NCBI GenBank assembly: GCA_007844125.1
Contig: CM017567.1
Span: 40,730,190 to 40,794,189, forward strand
Direction of reading: 5' to 3'
Length of the DNA: 64,000 bases
DNA from: Sinonovacula constricta
Taxonomy: Eukaryota > Mollusca > Bivalvia > Cardiida > Solecurtidae
The notes beneath the pieces are model-generated. The model was not told the origin of the DNA, did no database searches, and saw only the letters and a program-made list of their open reading frames with translations. Shown in pieces: positions 19,021 through 28,955 of this stretch. Positions within the stretch are counted from its first letter, which is position 1, and each line of letters begins with the position of its first letter. The position numbers and the translations under genes were made by a program.

Positions 19021-19583
19021 TAGTGTTATGAACATCCGTTATCATGTTGATATTCGTCAATGCATTCAGTTCCATAATAATACTTGATAGCATTTCAACT
19101 GAGAATTCTTCACGTTGAGAAATATGCTGAAACTAACTTGTATTTTACCGTTTTATTAAGGTTTGCCGTGCGAACAATCCGTCGAAAATAAAGTGTGCTT
19201 AATTTCTGAACTAAATAAATCTATTATCAGTAAATAGTTTTCACCATTATGTATATAAACATTATCTTGCAACCGACGTCTAGTGTTGGTTCTTTTCGGC
19301 GAATATTGTGCCTGCACAGAGAAGGCGTGGCTAACAGTGAGTGACACCTAACTTAAACGGTGTGTAGACTTCAACGGTGTGGATCTAACGATTTCCCATT
19401 AACCTCTCACTGTGAAGCCAGATAAGACCACAATCCAATTTTCACTGCCTTTAAGCCAATACCATTCAATACATACATTCATGCCTTATTATAGTTCAAG
19501 AGGGACCTCAATAAGTATGATTATATATGGAAACAATTTTCACATATAAACAGTATATGTATTTATTTTGTATATTGAAATAG
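19021..19583. other. Spacer between satellite and Ulp1-like exon
   Basis: No convincing gene. The sequence is mixed and AT-rich, with one last isolated satellite-like fragment near 19345-19370 (cacctaacttaaacggtgtg). Counterpart at 55821-56383. Confidence 0.5.
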
Positions 19584-19652
19584 GAGAAGCTTCAAAACTA
19601 TGACATGTGTTTGGCTGTCATCAATCAATCTGGATGTCATTGGTGTCTTGTG
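19584..19652 (+). CDS. Exon with Ulp1-like cysteine protease His-Trp motif, copy A
   Basis: A 69-base exon bounded by tgaaatag and gtaagt, open for 23 codons. The residues around AVINQSGCHWCLV match the region around the catalytic His of Ulp1/C48 peptidases (a hydrophobic strand followed by HW). The rest of that domain, including the catalytic Asp and Cys, was not found in flanking sequence. It is probably an internal exon of the same plus-strand gene that ends with the PHD finger at 20938-21271, because transposon genes of this kind often carry a Ulp1 domain. The link is inferred from order and strand only. Confidence 0.45.
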
Positions 19653-20029
19653 GTAAGTGACTTAATCAAACACTATTAACATACACTGGCAGTGTATAGT
19701 GGTGATAGTAATGTCATCTGATATACCTATTGTCCACAATGTTGATTGTTTATATTGCTTGAAATGGCCCATACTGCTTCTGTGTCAAATGTATAATTCA
19801 AAACAAGAATAACTGCAATAGTATGAACCTTCAATGTTTTTTTCATAATATAAATTTTATGCATTTAATCTGTGAAGTGGATTATTTAATCATTGACTTC
19901 TGTCCTCTGAATATGATTTGCAGAACCTGTCAGTTTTATAATTTCTGTATACCTTCCTTAATGTTGTCAGAAATTGCTACCATGATACATAGAAAGTTTC
20001 CATGTGATGATCAGACAGTTTAAGGCAGC

Positions 20030-20540
20030 CATCTTGGACCGATGTTTCCAGTGGCAATAAGGCTCCACCTCAGACCGATGTTTCCAGTGGCAATAAGGCT
20101 CCACCTCAGACCAATGTTTCCAGTGGCAATAAGGCTCCACCTCAGACCGATGTTTCCAGTGGCAATAAGGCTCCACCTCAGACCGATGTTTCCAGTGGCA
20201 ATAAGGCTCCACCTCAGACCGATGTTTCCAGTGGCAATAGGCTCCACCTCAGACCGATGTTTCCAGTGGCAATAAAGCTCAACCTTAGACCGATGTTTCA
20301 GTGGCAATAAGGCTCCACCTCAGACCGATGTTTCCAGTGGAATTGAGGCTCCAACGCGGGAAGGTGTTTCCAGTGGAAATGAGGCTTCACCTCGGACTGG
20401 TGTTTCCAAAGGAAATGAGGCTCCACCTCGGACTGGTGTTTCCAGTGGAAATGAGGCTCCACCTTGGACAGGTGTTTCCAGAGGAAATGAGGCTCCAAGG
20501 ACAGGTGTTTCCAGAGGAAATGAGGCTCCACTGCAAAAAA
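20030..20540 (+). repeat. 36-bp minisatellite, copy A
   Basis: About fourteen tandem copies of a 36-base unit (gatgtttccagtggcaataa then ggctccacctcagacc). Left units are homogeneous; right units from about 20340 are diverged (ggaaatgaggctcc, gtgtttccagaggaa) and some are shorter. Because 36 is a multiple of three, several frames on both strands stay open, giving repetitive 12-residue peptides. Two units in copy A have single-base losses (near 20236 and 20298). Confidence 0.93.
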
Positions 20541-20937
20541 AATAAATCTGCAGAACATCACTTGTAAAGTCTGTATGTATTTTTTAAACCTTGATTTTAA
20601 CAAATTAGCTTGTGGTTTAATGTACCTATGACATCAATGATTTTCAGTCAGTAAATATATATTTCTGTATGTTATAACAGTGACAATGTAAAATGATCTT
20701 AAATTAAAAGGTTGAAAACAAAGTAGTTTTACAAATATTGCCCCTACATGATAAAGCCAAATACAACATACTGCAAGACTGTTGCATTCTAACTTCAATT
20801 TGGTTGTTTTGATGTTTTTCCCACTACAGTGGTTGTGTTCTAATAAGTCTTTTACTATACAAATTTTCAGCATCTAAACATGAAGTTTTCCAATTTTTTT
20901 TCACCGGAAAAGTTTCATTTTTTTCTGTTCTTAAAAG
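20541..20937. other. AT-rich spacer, probable intron
   Basis: Lies between the 36-bp minisatellite and the first PHD exon. No coding sequence or RNA gene is visible on either strand. Confidence 0.5.
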
Positions 20938-21271
20938 GAAGATACTGTTTTGCCGCAAGCCAGATGGTGGAAAGTATGCACACAATATCTAATTATAGTC
21001 TAAAGTATACATGTAATTTTACTACCTTTTATATGTTTACTTGTACCAACCAAGATGATGTAAAAGATGAGCAGTATTATTTAGTTATATAAATCATGTA
21101 TTCATCTGTGAGGAAATGATATACATGTAGAATATTAATCTGGCGGTTTTCTGTTGCAGTGTCTACTGGCAGTGTGACTGCTGTGGCCAGTGGTTCCATC
21201 CTGCATGCCTGGGGAGAGCGACCCCAGGCAAAGGTCCAGCAGCAGATTTCATCTGTGGGACATGTACTTGA
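20938..21271 (+). pseudogene. C-terminal PHD finger, two exons, copy A (one-base frameshift)
   Basis: First exon 20938-20973, donor gtatgc; second exon 21160-21271 after ctgttgcag, ending in TGA. The second exon reads YWQCDCCGQWFHPACLGR and then ADFICGTCT-stop, giving the C-x2-C, W-x-H-x2-C and C-x2-C pattern of a PHD zinc finger at the end of a protein. The first exon should supply the opening C-x-C (YCLCRKPDGG, as read in copy B), but copy A has tgttttgcc where B has tgtttatgcc, which shifts the frame. The exon phases agree (AA plus T). Upstream exons are not identified apart from the possible Ulp1 exon. Confidence 0.65.
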
Positions 21272-24200
21272 CTAAGTGTGATAATTTAATCAAAACACTT
21301 TTGGACAAAAATGACAATCTAAATCAGCCAGTATCTCAATGCAACCAATATAAAAAACAAAATAGCAAGTTTTAATATTTTAGGATTTACATGATATGCA
21401 TAAACATTACTGTAGGTGATGGATCATACAAATAGATATAAAATTCAAACAAAGTTTACAAAGTCTATTTATGAATGTGAGAATAAAGATGTGCTTAACC
21501 ATGTTAATTAAGTGCAAATTTTTTAACATCCTCCAAGACTTGTGTTAAAACAAATGGTGCATACTGCTGGACAATGTTAATCATAGTTAAATGAAAAACA
21601 TTAAAACAACCATCTTCCATGACACTGTATATTATAAATTAACAGATTTTATACATTAATTATCTTAACTACCTCTTTCGATCGTATGTATAAATATTAA
21701 GGTACTATTCAGTAAAATTTTCAGTTATTACTAAAAGCTTAGAGGTTGTTAAGCAATGAGACTAAATGTTGTATGGTATTATTGTTAATACATGTTTACT
21801 TTGTAGAAAATTGCACGTTTTCTACCGAACTATATGGACATAAAGCTATTTAATGTATCTCAACTTTTCTGTCTGGTCTATTTGCTACTTTGAACAGAAG
21901 CCTCATTTTAACATTTATTTTCATTGATAGTACATATTGTAGGTTTAAGGCAACTTGGTCCCAGTTGGTCAAATTTGCATTTTTCTATTCTTTTTCTTAA
22001 TAATTCCTGAATAACGAATTATCATCTTTGGAATAACAAATTACATCTTTGAACATTAATTTCAGCTATTTTTAGCCATTTTATGTCATAAATAATTGCA
22101 CATAATAACACATTTTAGAGATAAGTTTAGCAAGAGCTATATATATATAGTGTATATGTCAGTCATGAACAATAAAACATCAGAAGTGATGCAATAATTT
22201 AAATGCATATGAAGTGTGTATTGTATAGTTTTATGTCATGTATGCATGCGAAGTGTGACCAAGTTATTTTTCATGAAAACTTACATGCTTTGTATAAGAC
22301 TTTTAAAAACTTTTTTTTACCTTTCAATCTCCAGTTTTATTAGTTATTTTAGAATTGTATATTGTACAAATCAGTATTTGCTACAATCTATATTGATAAT
22401 ACTTACTTTGCATATGAACATAAATATATCAAAGCAGATCAAATCATTTTTTGACATACTACTCATTACTAGTCTTGTGGTCAGATTCAGATGTTATAAC
22501 AAAATAATGTTTGAGCTTAATTGCGAAGTTTTGCTGTTCATTTTATTTAAGATGTTTGAATTATTATAACATTACTTTGCATTACTTGACATTCTGGACT
22601 TTTAAATAATCAGGAGTTAGTATGTATAAAACAAATGAAGACATATTGCTTTTGTATACTTACCACAGTAACACATAGTGCTGATTGTATTTTATATTTT
22701 AATATTTCTTTTGTGCTCTAGACATAATCTGCTTGAAACCTACTTTTTATTTTTTATAATGTACTTTGACCTTTATTACTGGTATTGTTATTTTTTATGT
22801 TGTGAATGAGTCCCTTTTTTTTTCTTATGTTTTATAACGTGTTAAAGGCCTTTATGTACAACAAATGTTTTATATAGTTATAGATTTTCAGTCATTTTTG
22901 TACAACACTTGCTATAAATAAATAGATTATTAACAAGTTATTTCTTTGTTTTGTTTACATGTACCCCATGTGTTATCTTTCTCATCAAAGTTACTTGTCA
23001 ATAATGTTAAATTAATTTAACAAAAACTTACGTCATACATATTAATGTCAGGCACAATCTCAATGAACATTAATGCACTTATCATAAAAATGCCACCAAC
23101 AAACAAAAACGACCATTTAGGGAGCTTAAAGAATAAAAATAGAATATTTTGAGACTTGCTGTACGGCAACTTGTCGGATAATACCTACTATTACGATAAC
23201 TTAAATATTCAAAACAATACCTAATAAATACAAGCACTGATCAAGAACATGTTACTAGCGCTTTATTTTTAAGTGAGTTGGGCCTTCTGCCGATTCTAGG
23301 AATGTTTTTTTGCTTGTTATCTGTAATTTAATGTTATGGTATGCTTTTGAAACAAAACAAGAAAAGTACAACATTTCAACACACAGTTTTTATTTGTTTA
23401 GGCCAAAATGACAATTCAACAATACCAAAACTATTTTCTGATATATGGGAAACAGGAAACAAAGCTGGTCTCAGACATAAAAAAAAGTTATATAAAGCAC
23501 ATACAAATTATGTAATAACACAACATGGTCCTTATTTAAGTTATTAAATACATTGTGCTGCAAACCAAAAGTATAATAACTATTTCTGTCTGAACAGAGA
23601 ACACAAAAATAGTAAGCAACATTAAAACTCTTTTTGTTTAGAACACAAAGAGGCTTATATCATTTAATAAGTAACACATAAATGGCACATAAATGGCATA
23701 GTAACTCTATGCTACCAATTTAGGATGAACTAAAGAGCAGACAAAACTTGCCAGAAATATACCGGTATTAACTTCTTCAAGCATTGTAAAGTAAAATCAA
23801 CTAAAGAGAAACAAAATATGCGAGAACCATAATTGGAATTAAAACTCTAAGCATATATTTTCATCCTAAAGAGCAGACAAAACCAGCCAGGTACAATAAA
23901 TGAGTCATACAGCTAAAAAACGCACTTAAAGCAGATAAACTAGCCGGGTACATTTAAGGCTATAAAATTTGTATTTAAAAATGCAATAAAATGCAGACAA
24001 AACATTCTGGTACATTTAATTATTTTAAAGTTTGCAATTTAAAATGCAGTAAAATGCAGACAAACCTAGCAAGTGACTTTAAAGTACTATATAGATTTAT
24101 CTCTAAACATATGTAACAGGATGAGAAAAAATATGCTTTGCCATGACTTTGTCAACTTAAGAGCTTAAACCTTCTTACAGACTTTAAATGCTCTTCAGTT

Positions 24201-24569
24201 AAGCTGCGACTTATGTGTCCTACAACTAACCATCTCTGTAAACCATAGCAAGTACTAAACTAAATTTTTGTACGTGTAAACATCTAGATTTTATTTATGA
24301 TAAAATAACAAGGCCAGGCAAAGTGTTGAATTCATTTTATCACTATATTAAATAAGCATTATTCCAGCATTATTCCAGTAAAAAAAGTAAAATTTATAAT
24401 ATCATCCATGTTAACAGACATAATCTACATTAACAAACAACTTACAACAACAATATACACAACAAAAACAATCATAATTTACAAACAACACAAAAGATCT
24501 GTAACTTAAAACACTATTTACACAACACAAAATTCTATAAAATAGTCACTTAATAGACTACACTAAATG
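21272..24569. other. 3.3 kb of AT-rich sequence without a recognisable gene, copy A
   Basis: The sequence is strongly AT-rich and has only chance reading frames. From 23680 to 24080 a loose motif with gcagacaaaac recurs several times at irregular spacing (near 23735, 23875, 23993 and 24056), suggesting an old, worn tandem or dispersed repeat. Possible polyadenylation signals (aataaa near 22916) follow the PHD gene. Counterpart 58076-61398 in copy B, which has several two- to four-base insertions relative to A. Confidence 0.5.
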
Positions 24570-24817
24570 TCAAGCACGGACACTGTATACACTTCCGACT
24601 GCTGCCAAGAAGGTTAATGTGACCATTTCGTCATCGCTATAGCGGTCCCACAGTGTCGCAAGGGCTTTGTTGATGGCCTTGGACTGGCTAGTAGACTCAA
24701 TCTGGAGATCCCTTCCCTCGACCAGCACACAGACAATCTCGGCCTCCTTACTATTCTCCGAGACAAGTTTGGAGAACCCTAAGGCGCATCTGATTTCAAT
24801 CAGCAGGTTGTGGTATC
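24570..24817 (-). CDS. Clean 82-codon terminal exon, family unknown, copy A
   Basis: A minus-strand exon after a strong acceptor (tatctttttcag), open for 82 codons and ending in TGA at 24570. It reads LLIEIRCALGFSKLVSENSK near its start and TLWDRYSDDEMVTLTFLAAV near its end. Base composition is clearly more GC-rich than the flanks. It has no stops or frameshifts in either copy, unlike the transposase exons directly upstream on the same strand. By position it would be the last exon of that transposase gene, but it may belong to something else. I do not recognise the family. Confidence 0.6.
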
Positions 24818-24994
24818 CTGAAAAAGATATAAATATTCTTATGATATTTAAATTAAAATTAAATGTGCTGACTTTAATAATTATTTAAAGAGAACAAATT
24901 ATTTTACTAAATTTAAAAGCATAACATTTTGGTTGAGGTGAAAATGGTATAGAATGCACATTTACTTGTTTTAAATTAAATATAAAATTTAAGG

Positions 24995-27149
24995 TTCCAA
25001 CCTTCCAAGTCGTTATTTGTCGGCACTTCCTGTCAGAAGATGGACCAATCTTCAGGCGCAAAAGCGCCATCTATCCACTGATGCCCAATGTACCTGACCA
25101 GGGACTGGGTTAATAGCGTTGAGGCACGACCCTATAGATTGTCAAAGGCGCCTCTGATGTGGGTGGCGGACAGAAACTAGAGTGCCATCAGCGCATGCAT
25201 GTACCGGAGTATGGCCCCTCGTTGCCGGTATGCCTCTGCCAGGCCATCGGCATGGACTCACCTCCAAACCGCTTTACTCCAGTGAAAGGCACATCCTTTC
25301 CTGTCCCGTCTGGGGAAGACCTCACGAACTGCATTCCAGATGGCTGAAACATAAGTATATTGCTATAAAATATGTAACATATGAGGAAAATATGACGAGA
25401 TATAAGGCTATAAAACTTTCTGAATAAAATGCTGTCATAAATTATTGGCATTTAGATGGTATTTTTCCAGTAAATCATTTGTCTGCATCTAACTGTTTAC
25501 AAACTATGTACATGGTAAACATACCAAGTTTGAAGTCAGCAACAAAGCCTTCAACAGCAAGCTGCCCAACACAATCCACGACTACGTTGAAGATGGCCAC
25601 GTAGTCGCATTGGGTGTGGCGGCTCATCAGAGCGAACACCAGTGGCAGCTGCCTCTGGTGGCCATCTCTCTCCATAAACGCACTGATCAAAAGCAGCTGT
25701 TTGGAGTTGAAGGGCCTTCCAACAACCTGAAAGACGTCAGAAACAGATATCATGGTTGATTTTATCTATTTATTTATATTTATTTTTTATTATTTATATT
25801 TTTTTACCTAAAGGCGCCGTCAATGTACCACCGCTTTGCAGTCTTGAGTAGACCCAGCTGAAAAGGCGTTGAGAATACAGACCATGCATCCAAGTCTGCG
25901 ATTTGGCAAAAACAACAGCATTATTTCAGAATTATTGAAATATACAACAATGACTGAGCTTTAGCAAGCTAACCTGGAGTTGTGTTGTATGCCAGATATT
26001 TTTTTTTAATAAATAGTGTTTTATTGTCTTTCACATTAACTGAAATTAACAATTAAAACTGAGATTAATGTAAACTTACTTGGTCAAGAGTAGTATACAC
26101 GTCTAGTGTGCTATCTATCGGTGTGGACCTCTCCAGCATCGGCATGGCGATGTCATCGTCGCTCACGTCTAGGTTGCTTCTATCGGCATGGTCCTCTCAA
26201 GCATCTGCATGATGATGTTATCGTCACTCATCTCTAGGTTGCTGTCTATCTGTACAGAACTCTAGCTTCAGCATGTCAATGTCATCATCAACATCTACTA
26301 TCACAACTGGCTCCTGGTTTAGAAATTATTCGCATATAATTTTTTGAAAAAAATTCAATTATCTTGATTGTTAAATAATTTTAAATGATTTTTACATAAA
26401 TTTATTGGCAACACTGGTGAATGCAAAAAATAACTACATTATCAGCATCATATTTAGTAAGCATCAAAATTCCAGTAACTAACACTTCTCTCGAGCGAAG
26501 GCATCTCCGCATCTGACAGCATGTTGGCCTCTCTCTTGACATGGATGGCAGACATAATTGCGGGAGCCAAGACGCATCGCCTCTCTGTACGCTGTCAGAG
26601 ATATACCTATTGTTACATAATGACTGACATAATTCACAAAATATAACATAAAGATCAATATTATTTTTATTTTGTATTATGGAAAATGTATTTTTTCACA
26701 AAGATAGAATATTAACATTACACCCATAAAAAGCAATTTATGTATTGTATGATTATTTTCACAATATCAGACTAAATATATAAAACAAAATGTTAACTTA
26801 AATTTCAGATAATAATGATGTCAGATGTACAATGTATGATATTTAATGATTCACATTTGTTTCATCCATTAATATTAAGATATAACATATATTTGTTTAA
26901 CTTATTACATCAAATGTGAATTGACGACTTGAAGTTATGAGAAATACATTGAAAAAATACTTATCCATATTAATTAAATTTTATTAATTAAATATATTCA
27001 AAACATTAATATGTAAAAATAATATGAACAAACATTTTACCTGTCCCAAATTTTTAATGCTGCCACCTGTGATACCAGTCGCAATCAATTGCAATCAACT
27101 GGTGGGGCCTCACTTCCTTGCCACAACCTATGCAGGGAAAAGGCTTCAT
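24995..27149 (-). pseudogene. Decayed MULE transposase with PHD-like finger, copy A
   Basis: Minus-strand exons in order: 27149-27041 (zinc finger start), 26591-26484 (zinc finger end), 26313-26080 (acidic linker), 25857-25808, 25726-25525 and 25343 to about 24995. The finger reads CIGCGKEVRPHQ, then DWYHRWQH, then YREAMRLGSRNYVCHPC. The transposase core has RWYIDGAF (first Asp), PLVFALMSRHTQCDY, FVADFKL (second Asp), GCAFHW (C-x2-H) and NNDLEGWN (Glu). The last large exon keeps one frame over about 340 bases but has four stops (TGA 25258-25260, TAG 25177-25179, TAG 25132-25134, TGA 25033-25035). Copy A adds a TAA in the first finger exon, a two-base loss in exon 2 and a one-base loss at the end of exon 25857-25808. 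The linker has compensating frameshifts. Confidence 0.8.
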
Positions 27150-27162
27150 GTCACACAAATTA

Positions 27163-27904
27163 ACACACCATGCACAGTTCACAATTACACACACGCACAA
27201 ACACATAAGTTGCAATAAGAAAGTCCAATTGGAGAAGTAGACTTGTGAATATATATTTAAATATACTTGGGAACAAAAAGTGAAATTGTGAGCAAGAAAG
27301 GTAAAATGTTATTCTAACAGTCTATTTTATACCCATCATATGCTTGTGCTTTTACTCGACAATCACACTTTCACCCATGACCTGCATATTTTTTACAAAT
27401 AATTGATTACACTAAACATTAAAGAGGTTGAGGTTTTTAATCGGTTTTAATAAGTACTGCATTTAATCTCACTGACCAATTAGTATACCGGTACCTTTGA
27501 GGTTTGGCTTCAATCAGTGCAGCAATTTTTTATAACAAAAAATCAAGGCAAACTGTTTAAATTGAAGTTGCTAATTTTAAAATATACAAGAATGTGCAAA
27601 TGTTGCTATTTAAACAGTTAACAATTAACAGTTAAAGTTATAACACATTGCTATATTACTGTAAGCATTGCATAGTTGACTAAGTTGATGTCAGCATTCA
27701 TTAATATGATTTCAAAACATTTCTCATTTCTAGCATTAATTCAGCATCTAAAGACTAATATAGACATACTACATGCATTTAGATTGAAAACATATATGTT
27801 CTTCCATGGCCTTTAATGTATAAGGACTTTTAGGTTTGCGGCCTTTTTGGTACGGCCTTTCTGGTTTGCGGCCTTTTTGTACCAGTACTAAAGTAAATCT
27901 GAGA
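27163..27904. other. AT-rich sequence, no gene
   Basis: No gene seen. It includes a short doubled motif (ggtttgcggcctttt near 27835 and 27863). It lies beyond the visible part of copy B, so whether the duplication continues here cannot be judged. Confidence 0.5.
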
Positions 27905-28035
27905 GGAGAAAATGATCCTGTCCCTAACGGGGATTCGAACCCGGGACCTTCAGATCAGTAGGCTGACAGTCAACCACGTCGCTAAAGGGTTAACCCAACA
28001 GCAAGGCTGATGGAAGTGCCTATATGCACTACACT
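27905..28035 (-). mobile_element. tRNA-derived SINE-like repeat, unit 1
   Basis: On the minus strand it has an A-box-like stretch (tagcgacgtggttgactg) followed by a good B box in cccgggttcgaatcccc, about the right distance apart for a tRNA-type Pol III promoter. The acceptor and anticodon stems pair poorly, so this is not a functional tRNA. It recurs about 230 bases to the right. Confidence 0.6.
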
Positions 28036-28127
28036 CCTCCCCCTTTACTTTTTTCTGGGCCCAAGCCCATCTCAGAACAGCCACACCAGGCTTCCGTTTA
28101 CTTCTGACACCATTACAGTAAATATGA

Positions 28128-28262
28128 GAGGAGAAAATAATCTTGTCCCTAACGGGGATTCGAACCTGGGACCTTCAGATCAGTAGGCTGACACTCAACC
28201 ACGTCGCTAAAGGGTTAACCCAACAGCAAGGCTGTTGGAAGTGCCTATAAGGCTATATGCAC
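28128..28262 (-). mobile_element. tRNA-derived SINE-like repeat, unit 2
   Basis: Near-identical second copy of 27905-28035 in the same orientation (B box cccaggttcgaatcccc). It carries an extra ataaggct near the end. The two copies form a direct tandem pair, including flanking agtaaat-tgagaggagaaaat sequence. Confidence 0.6.
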
Positions 28263-28369
28263 TACAGTACCTTAATAACAAGTCAAGGGATTGAAGAAGA
28301 AATGTGCTTTCTCGTGAATCTGTCAATTTATTTGGTTTAATTTCTACATTTCAAATAACAATAATTTAA

Positions 28370-28440
28370 TTTATTTTTATTTATTTATTTGGGTTTTACG
28401 GCACACCGACACTTAATAGGTCATACGGCGCCGAATACAA
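28370..28440 (-). mobile_element. Retroposon 3' end with (AAAT)n tail
   Basis: Reverse-complement match to 18036-18089 across 54 bases. On the minus strand gccgtaaaaccc runs directly into an AAAT-repeat tail, a SINE or LINE 3' signature. The 5' part is not recognisable. Confidence 0.6.
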
Positions 28441-28859
28441 AAATCCTGTATCTTAATGTATACCATTGCAGTACCTCAACCATGTGCTTTGAAAAACATG
28501 ATATAAAGCTTATAGAAGAGACTACAACAAATGATTATTATAATCAGTAATGTAACAATTCTAAGTTGATGGTTTTTTCAATTTCTATGCAGACTGAGCA
28601 AAGACAAAACATCTACTCTTTGGGTATAGTTAAAAAAGCATTCACGAAATAATGAGAATTCACGAAACTATGAGAAGTGAGGATACGCCTACACTGGGAT
28701 TCAAATGCCCAAAACAAGAAATTCACTCTACCAATAATAACTAATAGCGCAACACTCCTGCCTCCTTTAACATGTTCTGAATCTCATCCCTGGTTGTACT
28801 CCAAAACACTGTTGCATATCACAACACAAACAGGCTCCTGGCAAAGGCCATGGCACCAA

Positions 28860-28955
28860 AGGAAACCGGGGTGGAAATTTGAGCCTAACCCAGGCTTCGG
28901 ACCACATACCTGGCACATTCTTGTGGGTCGCTCTACCAGTGAGCTATTGAGTCTT
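28860..28955 (-). mobile_element. Degenerate tRNA-like element
   Basis: On the minus strand tagctcactggtagagcg is a good A box (D-arm) of a tRNA-derived SINE. The expected B box is decayed (cctgggttaggctcaaat). No complete tRNA fold. Confidence 0.45.

Noticed and set aside
22216..22569. 117-codon plus-strand frame
   Set aside because: Its composition is that of the surrounding AT-rich sequence, it resembles no protein family, and in copy B small indels change the frame.
27905..28035. Functional tRNA gene on the minus strand
   Set aside because: A and B boxes are present, but the acceptor and anticodon stems do not pair well and the unit is repeated with flanks, which fits a SINE.
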